From the NCBI GenBank assembly GCA_019916065.1, contig CM034236.1, positions 59,114,690 through 59,178,689 on the forward strand: 64,000 bases of DNA, in the 5' to 3' direction. Shown in pieces: positions 1 to 12,417 of the stretch. The notes below the pieces were generated by a model. The model saw nothing but the letters and a program-made list of their open reading frames with translations, was not told the origin of the DNA and made no database searches. Made by a program: the position numbers and the translations under genes. The stretch is from Vitellaria paradoxa. Taxonomy: Eukaryota > Streptophyta > Magnoliopsida > Ericales > Sapotaceae. Each line of letters opens with the position of its first letter. The first letter of the stretch is position 1.

Positions 1-246
1 CAGTTAAAGACTGAAACACATGTTATACAGTCTGGTTTGTAAATTTTTATGTATACATTCTTCTTTATGGCTGTTAGTTATGTCAGCTTATATGTTACTG
101 AGTAATGTTGTTATATGCATATGAATCCTTCCCAACTGTTAGCTTGTCCTAATGCTGCAGATTTTTCTTGATTGCCCTAGATAAGATGCAATTAGTGTTT
201 AGCTTATCAATTTTTATTAATGATTTTATGGCACTGATTTATGCAG

Positions 247-582
247 ATTATTGGTTTCTCCGTTGCTGTTATCTTTTTTGCCTTAATGCGGCAAGCACAT
301 GCATGGGAGCTTGAGCTAACTATACCTTCAATGTTGTCAGCTGTTGAATCCAATTTGAGAATGCCATTGCCATTTTTGTTCCTAGCCATTGCACCCCTTT
401 TTGTTGCCTCATTCCTTTCCTTCCTAACATCCCAACCATTTCCTCCATTTGTAAGCTTCATCATTGTCTCAATAATGTGCTATTTATTTGCAAATGGATC
501 CATAATCATTTTGACTTTGATCTCTCATTTGGTCATCTATGTGGCGGCAACTGTACATGTTTTCATCAAAACACGGTTAATG

Positions 583-617
<35 letters not shown>

Positions 618-3600
618 GGATGAGAAATTGGAAATGGTTAACAACCGTACCAAACAAATGTGGAGCTGTCGAAATGCTCCTAGCTACAAAATCTAGTTTT
701 GAATAATATGAAAATCTGTCAGATGCAATTAACTAATCATGTAACTCTATGCTATGTACAACTATTTGGTCCAAGCATGCAGTTTAATGAGGTCAGTTTA
801 CATCTTTTGCCTCAAAGCTATTTCTCTTCCTTCTTGGTTTTTTCACGGTCAAGGTGGTATATTTCTCACCAACTATCCAAGTGGAGTGAAAGGACTTAGT
901 GATGTAGCATGTAGCAACTATAGCCCGTACCATATGAAAAAAAAAAAAAGATGACATTTTTTGGTCTAAAGGGAAGTGTCCGTTGTAATACTCAAGAGTC
1001 TAAATTTATTTTAGAGTTCGTTTATTGTTGGATCAGGTAGAATTAAGATGCAAATTGAGATTCTAACTACCAAGATCATATGATCCTTCCTTCAAGGATA
1101 TTATGTGTCATCCAAATCAATTTTATGCAAATGGATCATAAGGTTCTGGGGTCCGGATCAATTTTACGTGAATGGATCGTGGAATTGTAGGATCTGGATG
1201 AAGATATTATCAACCATGAAGTTAACCATTAACCTGAAATCCTTATTGATGAATACTGTGTTTAGGAAATTACATTTGCAATGTTTTTCCCTACATATTG
1301 TGTGGCTTTTTGTTTGCAAGCTTTCTTGTTGGTGGCCACCTTGGGGACTTTTTGGGGCTACGGTTGTTTTGATATTATGTTGATAGTGGTCTGAATCGAA
1401 TATAAATTTGATTTAACGCATCTTATTTAGTTTTTATGGTTGATGCTCAACTAGTTTTGGATTGTGATAATATTAAAGTACCTGTCAGCTAATAATAGAC
1501 TACAATATTTTACAGATGGAAATTGTTGGAAGGAAACTTTTGTTTTGCATTCTTTCATTGGTTCGTTAACCTTTCTTCTGGTTTTTTATCATTTAAGGTG
1601 AGTTCCAATTAGTAGTCTAATTAGTAGCTGAATGTTGATTCTTGTAACTCCCTTGCAACCCGTATTTGCCTCCCCCTTTCTTTCACTTATCTTTCTTTGT
1701 TTACTCCTCTCTCTCTCTCTCTCTCTCTCCCTCTCTTTTTTTTTGGTTGGTTTTAAGTGAGGTTAACAATTTGACCTAATTGTTCACGGACCAGGTGGTG
1801 AGGGTTTTAAGAGCAAACCCTTTAATCGTTGCCTCAGTGGTTGCGATTACCTTGGTGTGCTTTGTTCATGCTGCTCTGGGTCTGTTTATATTGCTTTTAT
1901 CTCATGCATGGAGCTGTCACATTGCACTGACCAGGTATTGCTCTTATCTATCAATGAATTTTCCTTTGACTAATATTGCATGAACATGCTTTTGTATGCA
2001 TGCCTCTTTATTCGTATACAAGATACAAATGAGATATAGTCGTGGTTTATCCACTCACTAACTTCAGGGCCCCTGAGATTGGTTGAAATGCATGCAAGCT
2101 AACCTAAACATACCGAGTTATCCAAAAAAAAAAAAAAAAAAATACAATTACACTCTTCAATTTTAGTGATTTGTGTGGAAGATTGCCTCCGTCAATAGAT
2201 GTTTTGCTGCTGAACTTTGTGTGACACCTATAGGAACTGGACGGTCCTATTTGTTCAAAGGCCAAGATCAAGGAAATATTATTATGTTGTCGATCTAAAG
2301 TTCAAATGAGAAATATGATCTTTTTTTTTTTTTTTTTTTCCCTTCTCATTATCATAGTTTTAGAAGTTTTCAGCAGAGGAAGACATGATATGTAACAACA
2401 GTCACAGTTTTATAAGGTTTTTTTTTGGGTGGGGGAAGGAACTCTTAAATGTAAAATAGAAGGCAAAATTCAACAAATTTAAAGACTCTTTCTGAAGTTT
2501 TTTTCCTTTTCTGTCAACCAATGAATGCGGTATAAGTGCTACAATGATAAGATTTCACGGCTGCATGAACAATTTTAATTAGGAAAAGTCTTTCATGTGT
2601 GATGCATATCTGTCTTTCCAGGGCGTGTGCTTGGTAGATTATATAATCCTTGAATATCCCACTATTGAGAATTGAAACCTTAGATATGTTTTGGTGTTGT
2701 TTGATTTTCAATCTGGCTGGCTGCGTTCACACTTTCTTTGATGTATGCAAATGTTTCTAAATGTTTCTAAATGCCAAGTTTGGATCAAGGATTTGTGAAA
2801 GGGAAAATAAAATGTAAGTGAAATGAAATTACTTATATATACTCATAATCTATTGTTAATCAAATGAAAAATTAAATTTTTTGATACATCTATTTATTTT
2901 CTTCTTATTTTTCAAACCCAACTGATAAATAGGATAAAATAAATTTGACATCTTCCTATTCATTTTGCTTTCTTACCTCTCCGCTCCACAAATCCAAGTT
3001 CCAATTTAACACACTGTGGATTTTAAGTTGTCTTTTTTTTTCATCAGAAATAATAATAATTTTTTATTTCATATTAAGTTTCAATTTCTAAATTTGCTTT
3101 GGTGGCCATTAATTTTCAATGGCTTGTTAGTGTGACATTTATGTCAAAAGTGATTCTGGCAATTTTAAAAGCCACTTCTTGTTTCTGTAACAGTTTTTTG
3201 ACAGCTTCATGTCGTAGCCATGCCCGAAATAAGGAGTTGTTTGACTCGGAAAATATAGGCAACAACAGATCTAAGCAATTCATTTATAGACAAGGTGATG
3301 GATATAAACAACATTCCCCATCGGAAGATGGTTGTTCAAGCAGCCCGGACTCTGCAAGAAGCTTTTCTGACACCCAATTAGAAATGTTCCACCACCGGCA
3401 TGGCCTGCTTATCCTACACCTTTTTGCAGCATTCATGTTTGTCCCCTCGCTTGTAGCTTGGTTACAGGTATGGATTATATGTCTCCCATTCCTCATTTGC
3501 AATGCAAGTCTGCAATTTTTGCATCCTCGTGATTTTTAAATATGTCTTTTAAAGAAATCTATAATTGTAATATCTTGGGTTTTCTTTAGGAACCTATACA

Positions 3601-4485
3601 ATGTCATCTGGAATGTTTTAAATAAAATCTAATTTTCTTGTCGAATTAAGTCAACTGAAGAATAAATTTATAGCATTGTTGTACGTATTTCAATTTCCCG
3701 ATCATCATTTTTTATTGAATTTTAGGTAGGGGTGGCAATAATAGACACTTGGACAGGAACACGATATTACTTAGAGAAAACATGAATACATTAACTCAAA
3801 AATGACACAATTTTACTTGATTTTGAATTAAATTAATTATTTAATATGTTTGTTAAATTTTAAAAATATTTGAATATAAATACAAATAGACACGAATCGA
3901 CACAAATTATGAACCCAGGCATGACGCAATTGTCACCCCTAATTTTAGGTGCCAGAAATCATGCACTTGAAATGTACTTGCATGCACAAATCCCATCTTG
4001 TCATTTTGTTTGGTTTATGTTCGACCTTTAAGAATAAAAAAGTCAATCAACTTGGTTCCACTCTTGCCATGTCTTTTTTAACTTGTAGACAAAGTACTAC
4101 ATATTTAGCATCTGCTTGGTTCTTCATAATGGATCATAATGGGTTTTTGTGCTTACAGAGAGTAGGTATGGGTCAGAGATTTCCATGGTTTGTGGATTCA
4201 GCTCTTTGTATCGGTGTCATCCTCCATGGCATCTGTGATTCTAAACCTGAATATAATTTCTTGTTTCCCTTATTGGGTATCCCTGGCTGGGAAGTAAGAC
4301 TGAACTTCGCGTATCTGCTTGCTGGATATTATTGCTATTTTTCTGGATTGGCTTTGGCTCCTTACAGAGCGTTTTATGCCATGGCGGTGATTGGAGTTCT
4401 TTCCTTCACTTTCAGAATTATACAGAGAAGGTACAGGGAGAAGGGTGAATGTTATTTTAGCAGAAAACATTTTCATAGGCACTGA
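247..4485 (+). CDS. PGAP1-like GPI inositol-deacylase, C-terminal four exons (5' end outside window)
   Basis: Exons read as 247-575, then about 1795 or 1803-1934, 3194-3467 and 4159-4485 (stop TGA). Frame is kept across the last two junctions (agt at 1934/3194, phase 0 at 3467/4159). The join of exons 1 and 2 is ambiguous: 575 to 1803 keeps frame, while the more usual-looking acceptor at 1795 needs a donor near 559. The peptide is strongly hydrophobic, with several membrane segments, and ends in a basic tail (RRYREKGECYFSRKHFHRH). I recognise it as the membrane-embedded C-terminal part of the plant PGAP1/Bst1-like family, ER proteins that remove the inositol acyl group from GPI anchors. The lipase domain with the catalytic serine would be upstream of the window, so activity cannot be judged. 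Positions 1-246 look intronic. Confidence 0.8.
583..610. repeat. (CT)n microsatellite
   Basis: About 14 CT units just after the exon ending at 575 in the PGAP1-like gene, followed by a short GT run. A second CT tract lies at about 1707-1729, ahead of the next exon, where it may add to the polypyrimidine content of the intron. Confidence 0.9.
2776..3005. mobile_element. possible fold-back MITE in a PGAP1-like intron
   Basis: The left edge (aagtttggatcaaggatttg) and the reverse complement of the right edge (gaacttggatttgtggag) are similar with a few gaps, and the interior is AT-rich. Just before it, a short word (atgtttctaa) is repeated. No clear target duplication was seen, so the class is unknown. 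Confidence 0.4.
3727..3941. mobile_element. hAT-type MITE with perfect 8-bp target duplication
   Basis: The ends are TAGGGGTGGCAAT and, inverted, TAGGGGTGACAAT. The element is flanked by identical 8-bp copies of ATTTTAGG at 3719-3726 and 3942-3949. An 8-bp duplication with TAGGGGTG termini is the hAT signature. The 215-bp AT-rich interior has no coding capacity, so it is non-autonomous. It sits in the last intron of the PGAP1-like gene. Confidence 0.85.
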
Positions 4486-4685
4486 TGGGAACTTCTCTGA
4501 AACACTGTACATATGTTAATTTTTTTTGAATTAATCGGTCTTGTTGTGCAATGATTTGCTGATTGTATTGACATCAGTGACATTTAACATGGACATGGGT
4601 TTACAGTCACCCAATTTTTGAATTTGAGGCTAGTTAGGCGCTATTCAACCATGTCAAATGTTTTTTTTACCGGTGGAAATTTCTG

Positions 4686-4687
<2 letters not shown>

Positions 4688-4717
<30 letters not shown>
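4688..4717. repeat. (GA)n microsatellite
   Basis: About 15 GA units downstream of the PGAP1-like stop codon, in the probable 3' UTR or just past it. Confidence 0.9.
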
Positions 4718-4721
<4 letters not shown>

Positions 4722-5476
4722 AGCGGTATTGCAGGGGAGCTTTCTTTTATTTTCTTTTCTTTTTTTTTTTTTTCAAACTCACTTTATCACCTAAACAGGA
4801 ATTTTAAATGTGTTGGCGATTTGTCCACCTTCGTTTCAGTGGAAAATATGCTTGTATAAATTAGTTTTCTATATTATCTTGAATAGATATTACCAGATAT
4901 AATAAATGCTGTGGAAGGTCGGAATTACCTATTATATTTTATGGTAACATAAATTTATTCAAATAATTTTTTTTTTTTTTTTACATTGACATTTTTATAG
5001 GGGATTTAGACTAATCCAATGCAGATTTATCTTTCCTAAATATATATTTTTTATTTTGTAATAAATTTTAATGTCAAACATAACCAAATCGAAGCCCATG
5101 CACCTCGATAAATAATAAAACATGGCGCTGAAGCACAAGATGAGACGGCGTCAAAGCCTCAAAGATTTCAACGGTCCGATCGATGGATTCCTAGTTAGCG
5201 CCCAAATCAAAAGTTGAAAGAAGGCATTGAAATTTCAAGACAAACGTCAATGCAAGATAGGTGGTGGCTCCTTTCCGCGGGTGTTGGGATTCAAACTCAG
5301 AGTTTAGCGGCAGGGATTCATATGCCTTATCTACATTCTTCTCATGGTCTGTCCTCTGTTGTATTGGCTTTCGCCCGGAAGACATTGTAATTTCAACGCA
5401 TGGCCTCGCTTCCTCAGAGATTTATTCTATAGGGTTTATTAATTAAATTCCTAGAAAGCTTGATGTTTTTATGTTT

Positions 5477-5643
5477 GGGGTTGTTTGGAGTAAGAAAAAA
5501 TGAGATAAATTGAGATAAATTGTGGTTTGGGGAGAATTCGTAATGCGTGCAGTGAGAGAAAAAAGTTGATGTGATATAAAGTTAACAGAGATTTATAGAG
5601 ATTTTTGAAATTTTTTCTCAAACTATTACAAACCAAACGGGGC
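5477..5643. mobile_element. small MITE-like inverted-repeat element
   Basis: The left end reads ggggttgtttgg; the right end reads ccaaacggggcc, which inverts to ggccccgtttgg. Ends built around GGGCC..GTTTGG are common in Tourist-type elements. The interior of about 165 bp is non-coding. No target duplication was confirmed. Confidence 0.45.
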
Positions 5644-7028
5644 CAATAGAATTTGATTAATAGAAGGTGGTTCACCTGATTATATCCAATAAACTTAAAA
5701 GATGTTACTACGATCCGATAAAGAAATGGTAAAGTGAACAAAAAGTAGACTTAAAATTTTATGAACTGCAATAATTTTATGTAAATTCATGGAAAATCTA
5801 ACATGTGATAGAAATGAATGGATTTAGAAATAAATCTAAAAATATATATATATATATATATAAGAGAAAGGTAATAAAAATGAAAGATTTTAAATAATTC
5901 CTTTAGAAAAAGTAGTCGCTCCGCTACTCTAGGTTTGCAATCAGTATTTATTTTTTCCTTTTTTTTTTTAAGTCTAATTATTTGTGCTAGGGCATTGATA
6001 AGCATGGAGTGAAAAAACAAACAAGCAGTAAAAGACGATAAATGAAATAGGCGAGGCTGAGAACCCACCCTTTAAGTGTCCGAAAAAGAATTCCCTCTCG
6101 AGGCTTCTGATCACATGGCTTTTGGTCACATGGCTTTTGGTTATCGCCGAGGTGGGATATAGTTCAAAGGGAGAATGATTACTAACAATCTTATCTATTA
6201 CCTGAGTCTATTGCTTTGGATTTCACAAATTCAATGTTTTTCTAATGTCAATAAACACTAAAAGTTCGAGTTTTCTTTAAGTTTCACAGAAGAGGGACAC
6301 AAGAGCACGTATGACCATCTATAAAATCTTTCTCATGATGTTACATAAATACATGTGGGTCTCAGGACTTCACCCCTGGTGTCTCTTCCCTTGCACGAGA
6401 GGGACCTCATCATAGACGATGTAAAGCCAATTTTGATTTTTGATTTTAAGTTATTGGGTGATCTCATTCTGAATTAGATGAAAGAGATCTAGTGTCTCTT
6501 TAACGCATGTATTGGGTTCAGTTCAGTCTCTTATTGGCTATTATGCCTCAATATTGAAGCATTTTGAGGGAGTAAGTTCATGTGGTAATGAAAATTGTTG
6601 TCACAACTCACAAGAATGATCAACTTGCTTACAGATCATCTTGGCATTAACGGCGGGCGATCGATCTTAACCAAACTTTGAAACTGTGGGTTTCCTTTAG
6701 TAGAATGAATAAGATTCTAGTTTTTAATTGCTGTGTCTCAAGGTCTCACTTCAGTGACCTTGAAAAGGTGGTTTTTGTAACCTTGAGATGGTTTGGTTTT
6801 TACTCTAATGGATTAAATTACCAGAGTCACCATGACAACTTTATTTTACAACAGACACAGGCAAAATAATCACTTTATAAATGCATAATTTCAGAAATTT
6901 GTGCCATGTAACTGGTGTTTGCATTTACAGTTATAGTAATAATAGTTCATATTTTAACTTATCCTAACATGCGTGAGACTTGTAGTGTTGTTTGTTATGG
7001 GGTTAAAGTAGGGTAAATGTCGTGATGT

Positions 7029-7210
7029 AGGACAAAGATGCAGAAAAGAGATAATAAAAAGGAGAAGGGGAGAATGGGATGGAAAGAAGGAAAATAGAGG
7101 AAGAAGAGTAGAAACAGAATAAGAGGAGTGATGGAGGGAGAAGAAGAGACAGGGTAAGAAGAAGATGGGGGAGAAGACAGAGACAGAGAAGGATAGAAGC
7201 CAGAAGGAAA
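7029..7210. repeat. polypurine tract (GA-rich, about 180 nt)
   Basis: The + strand is almost only A and G, with scattered T and very few C. It is irregular (mixed GA, GAA, GGA words), not a perfect microsatellite. The long open frames on the opposite strand here (Ser/Leu/Phe/Pro-rich) are a by-product of this composition. Confidence 0.75.
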
Positions 7211-9000
7211 TTCAATACCTGATTGATTCATGATTGAATTCATTCAAAGCTAAGTAATTCATTACAACCTGAACTACTAATTTAAACCCCAAAATGGCAA
7301 TAAAATCCCAACAGATAATTAAAGTAAAATATAATCTTTTCAACAGTTGCCTTTCATTGCCTTTGCCGCCCCATCACGTTTACTATTTGATACAATGTTC
7401 TACTCACGTTATGATCAACTTGGGATGACTTATTTAACAATTGTGGGCCCAAATATTCCTTGGAAGTTAGAAAAATGTTGTGGTGCAAGCAAGTTTGCCG
7501 GCCTAAAATATTGGCTTGAGCAAATTTTTTTAGAGGACGGAATCGAGTATGGTGAAAAATCTACAACTCAAATTAATTTGGGTTGAATTTGGATGCCGTT
7601 TGTGCAATATTCAAGAAGGTCGATACCTGAACATACATACAGACATATATACGTATATGTTAATATGTATGTATATCTTTAATTATATAATATTGTTCAA
7701 CAATAAAAAATATTGCCGGATTTGCTTACCACATCAATTGAAAAAATAAAAGTCAAACTTGAAAAGTAAAAAAAGTTAGAGGAAATGGTTAGAGAGAATC
7801 TCCGACAAAAACTCTCTGATGAAGTCAACATAGACTTGATAAAATTGTAATAAAAAGAGTGAAAGTGAACAGTTGACAATAGTGAGTATGCCTGAATTTT
7901 GGATTAAGTTTTATATTTATAATAACATAGAATAAATAAATAAATAAATAAATAACTAAATAATTGAAGTGCAATGATTAGGTATACAGTGTATATGACA
8001 GTTTGCTTTACCTTAAATACTTTCCATTCATTAATATTTTTCACCCAGTATTAAATGTGCGTGAGAAAAGGTTCTAGGGGCTGCAGTGGGAAAATCGATG
8101 GTCAGGATGTGATTGTATTAAAATAAGATGTGTCTTTTCATATTCCTCATTAATTATGTTCTAATCGAATTTTGTCAGACTTTTATTTTTATTTTGAATT
8201 TAATTTTATTACAGTAAATTAAGACCATTAGATTTAATATTATCACGTCTTGACCGTCAATTTACCCACTGCAGCTCCTGCAGTATATTTTTCCACTACA
8301 GCCACCTGGAACCCTGTGAGAAATGAGTATAATGGATAAGATAAAACTTTGAAGAATGTCTAGATGTCATATCCGTTTGCCACTTGTAATGTAACTAACT
8401 ATGAAGTAATAAATTTAATTCATTTATTACTATTTTGCATTTATGGTTAGAATTACATCAACTCACTTATATTTAATAGTGGAACCCACTCATTAATTAG
8501 ATTAGTGCTGAGCACAATCTTAGCTGCTTGTATTTGTTTTTAGGGCAATACCACTTATCTTTGGTAATTTTATATTTATAAATATATAAGAATGAGGTTA
8601 TTATTTTATTTTGAAACATGTAAAATAAATTATAGAGTTTGAGATCCTTATTCCCTGAGTTATGGGCGTGCTCGCACGAATTTTTTTTTTTTTGGTAATT
8701 TGCTCGCACGAATTGGTTTTAATTGTAAGCGAAAATAAGCAACCATTGACCAGATTAATGGATTTTTTTTTTTTTTTTAAGTTAATGATATGATCAGATG
8801 CTTTTCAAGGTTCATCACTTCATCTCGTGTTGCCTTGGGGAACATAAACTAATTATTATTATTATTAAGATATAATTTTATTAAATTATGTTTGGCTTTC
8901 GTCTTTTTAATTCTAACAATGGACATAATTACAAATTTTTTAAGAAAAAAATACTTTATATTAGCTGCAACCACTGATACGAAAGTCAAAATTCAAAACC

Positions 9001-9003
<3 letters not shown>

Positions 9004-9046
<43 letters not shown>
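9004..9046. repeat. (TAA)n microsatellite
   Basis: About 14 uninterrupted ATA/TAA triplets. They read as poly-Asn on + and poly-Tyr on -, giving spurious open frames. Confidence 0.95.
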
Positions 9047-9048
<2 letters not shown>

Positions 9049-9663
9049 TAGAGTTATTAATTTTGTCAACAAATATACTACGGACAAAATAATCGAATAC
9101 TCATCTACTTCTCCAACAAAGAATTTTAGATTCTCGACCTTTGAATATTGTAATATTGTAATAGGAAGTTGATGATGAGATGCCAAAGTCGAAATCAGAT
9201 TAATTAATTGTTCCTATACCTTCCAAGGACCATACATAATTAGTTGGTCCAATCTTCCTAATTAGTGAAAACATTCTTGAAGCTTAGATGGAAAAAGAAA
9301 AAAGGAAAAAAAAAGAAAAAAGAAAAAAAAAAAGAAATGAATTTGAGATGCAAGATTAATTTCATTAAAAATGGGATTATCAGTAATGAAAAATTATTCA
9401 GAGGTTTTAAGGTTTAATTATAGGCCAAAACAAAGTACTGTAATTGCAGTTATAGGCTCAAATATTACTAGCTAAATGTCAGAAACCTTATTACTTTCGT
9501 ATGTTCTTTATTAGTTATGCTAAATCTTCAATATACTTTTCAAAAAAAAAAAAAATTGTTAAATCTTCGATATATCTATATATAAGTATTGAAAGGTGGT
9601 ATATATATTTTGTAATACTCAGCAATACATTCTCAATATTTGACTGTGTTGGACGCAAATTAA

Positions 9664-9982
9664 GCCCGTTTGGAAGTTGTAACTTTTGGCTGGTGAAATT
9701 TTTGGTGTATTTTGTAAAATAAATAGAAATTTTTAGTAACTTTTAAATATTTGGTAAAAATTTTTAGTAATTTTTTATTTTTTTTTGTTTGATAAAAATT
9801 TTGATAACTTTAAATTAAGTTAAACTGAAATGATTATTATACTTCTCATCACATAAGTAAAAATTAGTATATTGGCAATATGTCAAGTAAGCAACGTATC
9901 AACTTTTTTGGTGTTTTACAAAACACTTAAAATGCTAAAAATTAATAATTTTTTCACTAATTTTGCTCCTTTAAACAGGGCC
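9664..9982. mobile_element. possible Tourist-like MITE
   Basis: The left edge gcccgtttgg and right edge aaacagggcc (inverted ggccctgttt) are similar. The interior is rich in variants of aatttttagtaattttt, a composition also seen near 30300 and 44250. The terminal match is short. Confidence 0.4.
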
Positions 9983-11076
9983 TAAATGATTGAATCGACA
10001 CTCACGTCGCTATTGCAAGGCAATTCATAAAATTTGAAAATATACAAAAGATCAATGGCTAAGATTTGTTTTTTTAATAAATTAAAGGGCAAGATTTGTC
10101 TGTGCCTTTATTTTCTTAGTAGCGTCAGTTTGATTATAAATTTTTTAACAATTTTTTATTATTTTTAGTAATTTTTATTAATCTTTTATGATTTTTTACC
10201 AGAAATTATTGAAAATTTTTGTAACAACCTAACGAGCTCATGTTTAAATAAGATTAAATTACATATAAACGGTTAATTTTTTTTAACCCTGCATAAGCAA
10301 TTTAATGAGTTGTGTACACTTATTAGTTACTTTAGGATGCAAATTAAGGATACATATATAATTGAAAACGAGACTCATTATTTCGGGTTAGAGAGGTTGA
10401 TGGGTTGGGTATAACAGTTTAGATTTTTTTTTTTTTTTAATGGTCTGACGGTTTTAATTAATTCGATTAAGGGCTAGTTTGATTCTATAAAAATTGTTAT
10501 AAAATTATAAAAATCTCTTAAAATTCTAAAAAATTTTAAAATTTTTTAACATATTTGACATTTTTCGTATTTTGTAAAATAATTATAAATTTATATATAT
10601 CTACGTATTCTAATAACTTTTTACAAATCATAATAAATTTTTTACAAGTCTTAATAATATTTCACAAACTCAGTAATTTTTTTTATAAATCTCAAAAATA
10701 TTTTATATCTTCAATAAATTCTGACATAAAATTATTTTCGACAATTATTTTTCTCTGATGTAAAATTAAAATATTTTATTATTCATTTTTAAAAAATATA
10801 GTTGGTGATTACGCGTCAAGCGTTAAAAAATTATTTAAATCAGATTTTTTTATTTTTTATTAATTTTTTATTTTTTATTATTTTTCATTACACCAAAACG
10901 TTTCTGAAATTTAACTCATTAAAATTTAATTCAACCAAATTAAGAAAAAAAATGAGAAAAGAAAATTAAAAAAAAAAAACCATCTCTCTCTCGTCGACTC
11001 GTCTCCTCTCTTCCCGATTCTTACTGCTCAAGCTTCTGTCGGTCAGGATGAGAAAGCGAAGAGAAAGATACAGAAA

Positions 11077-11162
11077 ATGGAGGAGGCTGGAAAGCTCCAG
11101 AGAATCCATTGTGCCATGTTGACGGAGGACGACCTGAAGGTTCCTGCACCTATCACGCTTCG
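11077..11162 (+). other. orphan exon-like segment, function unknown
   Basis: An ATG in a purine-rich context follows a CT-rich leader-like stretch (about 10982-11020). It opens a frame starting MEEAGKLQRIHCAML and ending at a good donor (CG/GTCAGT) at 11163. The same frame is open upstream without an ATG. GC content is higher than around it. I found no matching downstream exon before the MYB gene, so this may be the detached 5' end of a gene or a captured fragment. I do not recognise the peptide. Confidence 0.3.
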
Positions 11163-12382
11163 GTCAGTTTCTGTGATTTTGTTTCCCGACTTTCCGGCTA
11201 CGATTACTCTCGATTGATTTTCCTTTCTTATGTAAAATCTTTCAATTGGAAATAATTCAAAGAATTGAGTTTGTACCAGCATTATCACTCGCTTTATGTA
11301 CGATAAATTTGATATTATGGGGATGGATGGATGTGTAGTTTTCTTGCACGCACGGGTGCTTTGTTTCCCTCTCAGCAAAGTTGAGCGGCTTGCCTAAAAC
11401 TGTGTAGCGACACACAGAGAGAGAGAGAGAGAGAGAGAGGTGGGTTTGGGGTTTTGGGGGGCCTCATACAAACAAATATATTTATTGGTTGGGGTTTTAC
11501 GTTGATAGTTCGTTCAAGAAAACACTACTAATATATGTATTTTTTTTTATCAAAAAAGTTTTAAAATATACATCACCAACCTCTCTAAATTTTAAATATT
11601 TTTTTATTATATTATATATTAAAATAATCATATAATTTTTATTGAAATTATAAAATAAAAATAATTTACTTGTGTCTATTTTATATATTAATATAATTTA
11701 TTTAGGTTTATTTGAAAGGTATTCTAATCATTTCACATCATGAAGAGTTCATTTTGATAGGAGTGGCGCCCTCCAAATCATACCACCAAATCATACCATA
11801 TCTACATTATTTGTAATCTCATGAACTTACCAAAATAAATACAAAATAATATCCTAGAGATAATTCTAAATACATTAAAAATTACCAATTATCTCAAATA
11901 ATTAACTTTGTTTAAATAAAAATTAATCTTAACTAAATTAGGAATTACCTAGATGACAAATTACTGACCTCAAACTATTATCAAAGTGAACTCTTGTAGC
12001 TTGTAATATTCACGCGCACGCGCACACACACATATGCTGCATTATGTGCTTTCCCTGCAGAAATTCTGTTGAGTCATTATCAAAATCTTATAAAAATTGT
12101 AATTTATATATATATATATATATATGGTATCCAGCCTCGTCAAAATTTCTAGTTCAGCACAAAAGAGTTCTGAACAAATTGCACGGTTCTTTGAGGATGT
12201 CGAAGAATCATATGTAGTGTAGATGCTGACCACGACTTAAGAGGCTGACGAAGGCATGTCCAAAAGAAAGATCCAAGTGAGTCTATTGTGGACTTGGAAC
12301 TTTATGGGCTCAACTCAACAATATGTTTGTCATCTCTACAGTCATTAATTTTTTTTTTTTAATTTTGCGGGACAGTTCGTTT

Positions 12383-12417
<35 letters not shown>

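Noticed and set aside
6995..7243. Two overlapping minus-strand frames of 70-82 aa
   Set aside because: Low-complexity Ser/Leu/Phe/Pro caused by the polypurine tract; no start context or homology.
8892..9186. Open frames rich in Asn (+) and Tyr (-)
   Set aside because: They are translations of the (TAA)n microsatellite.
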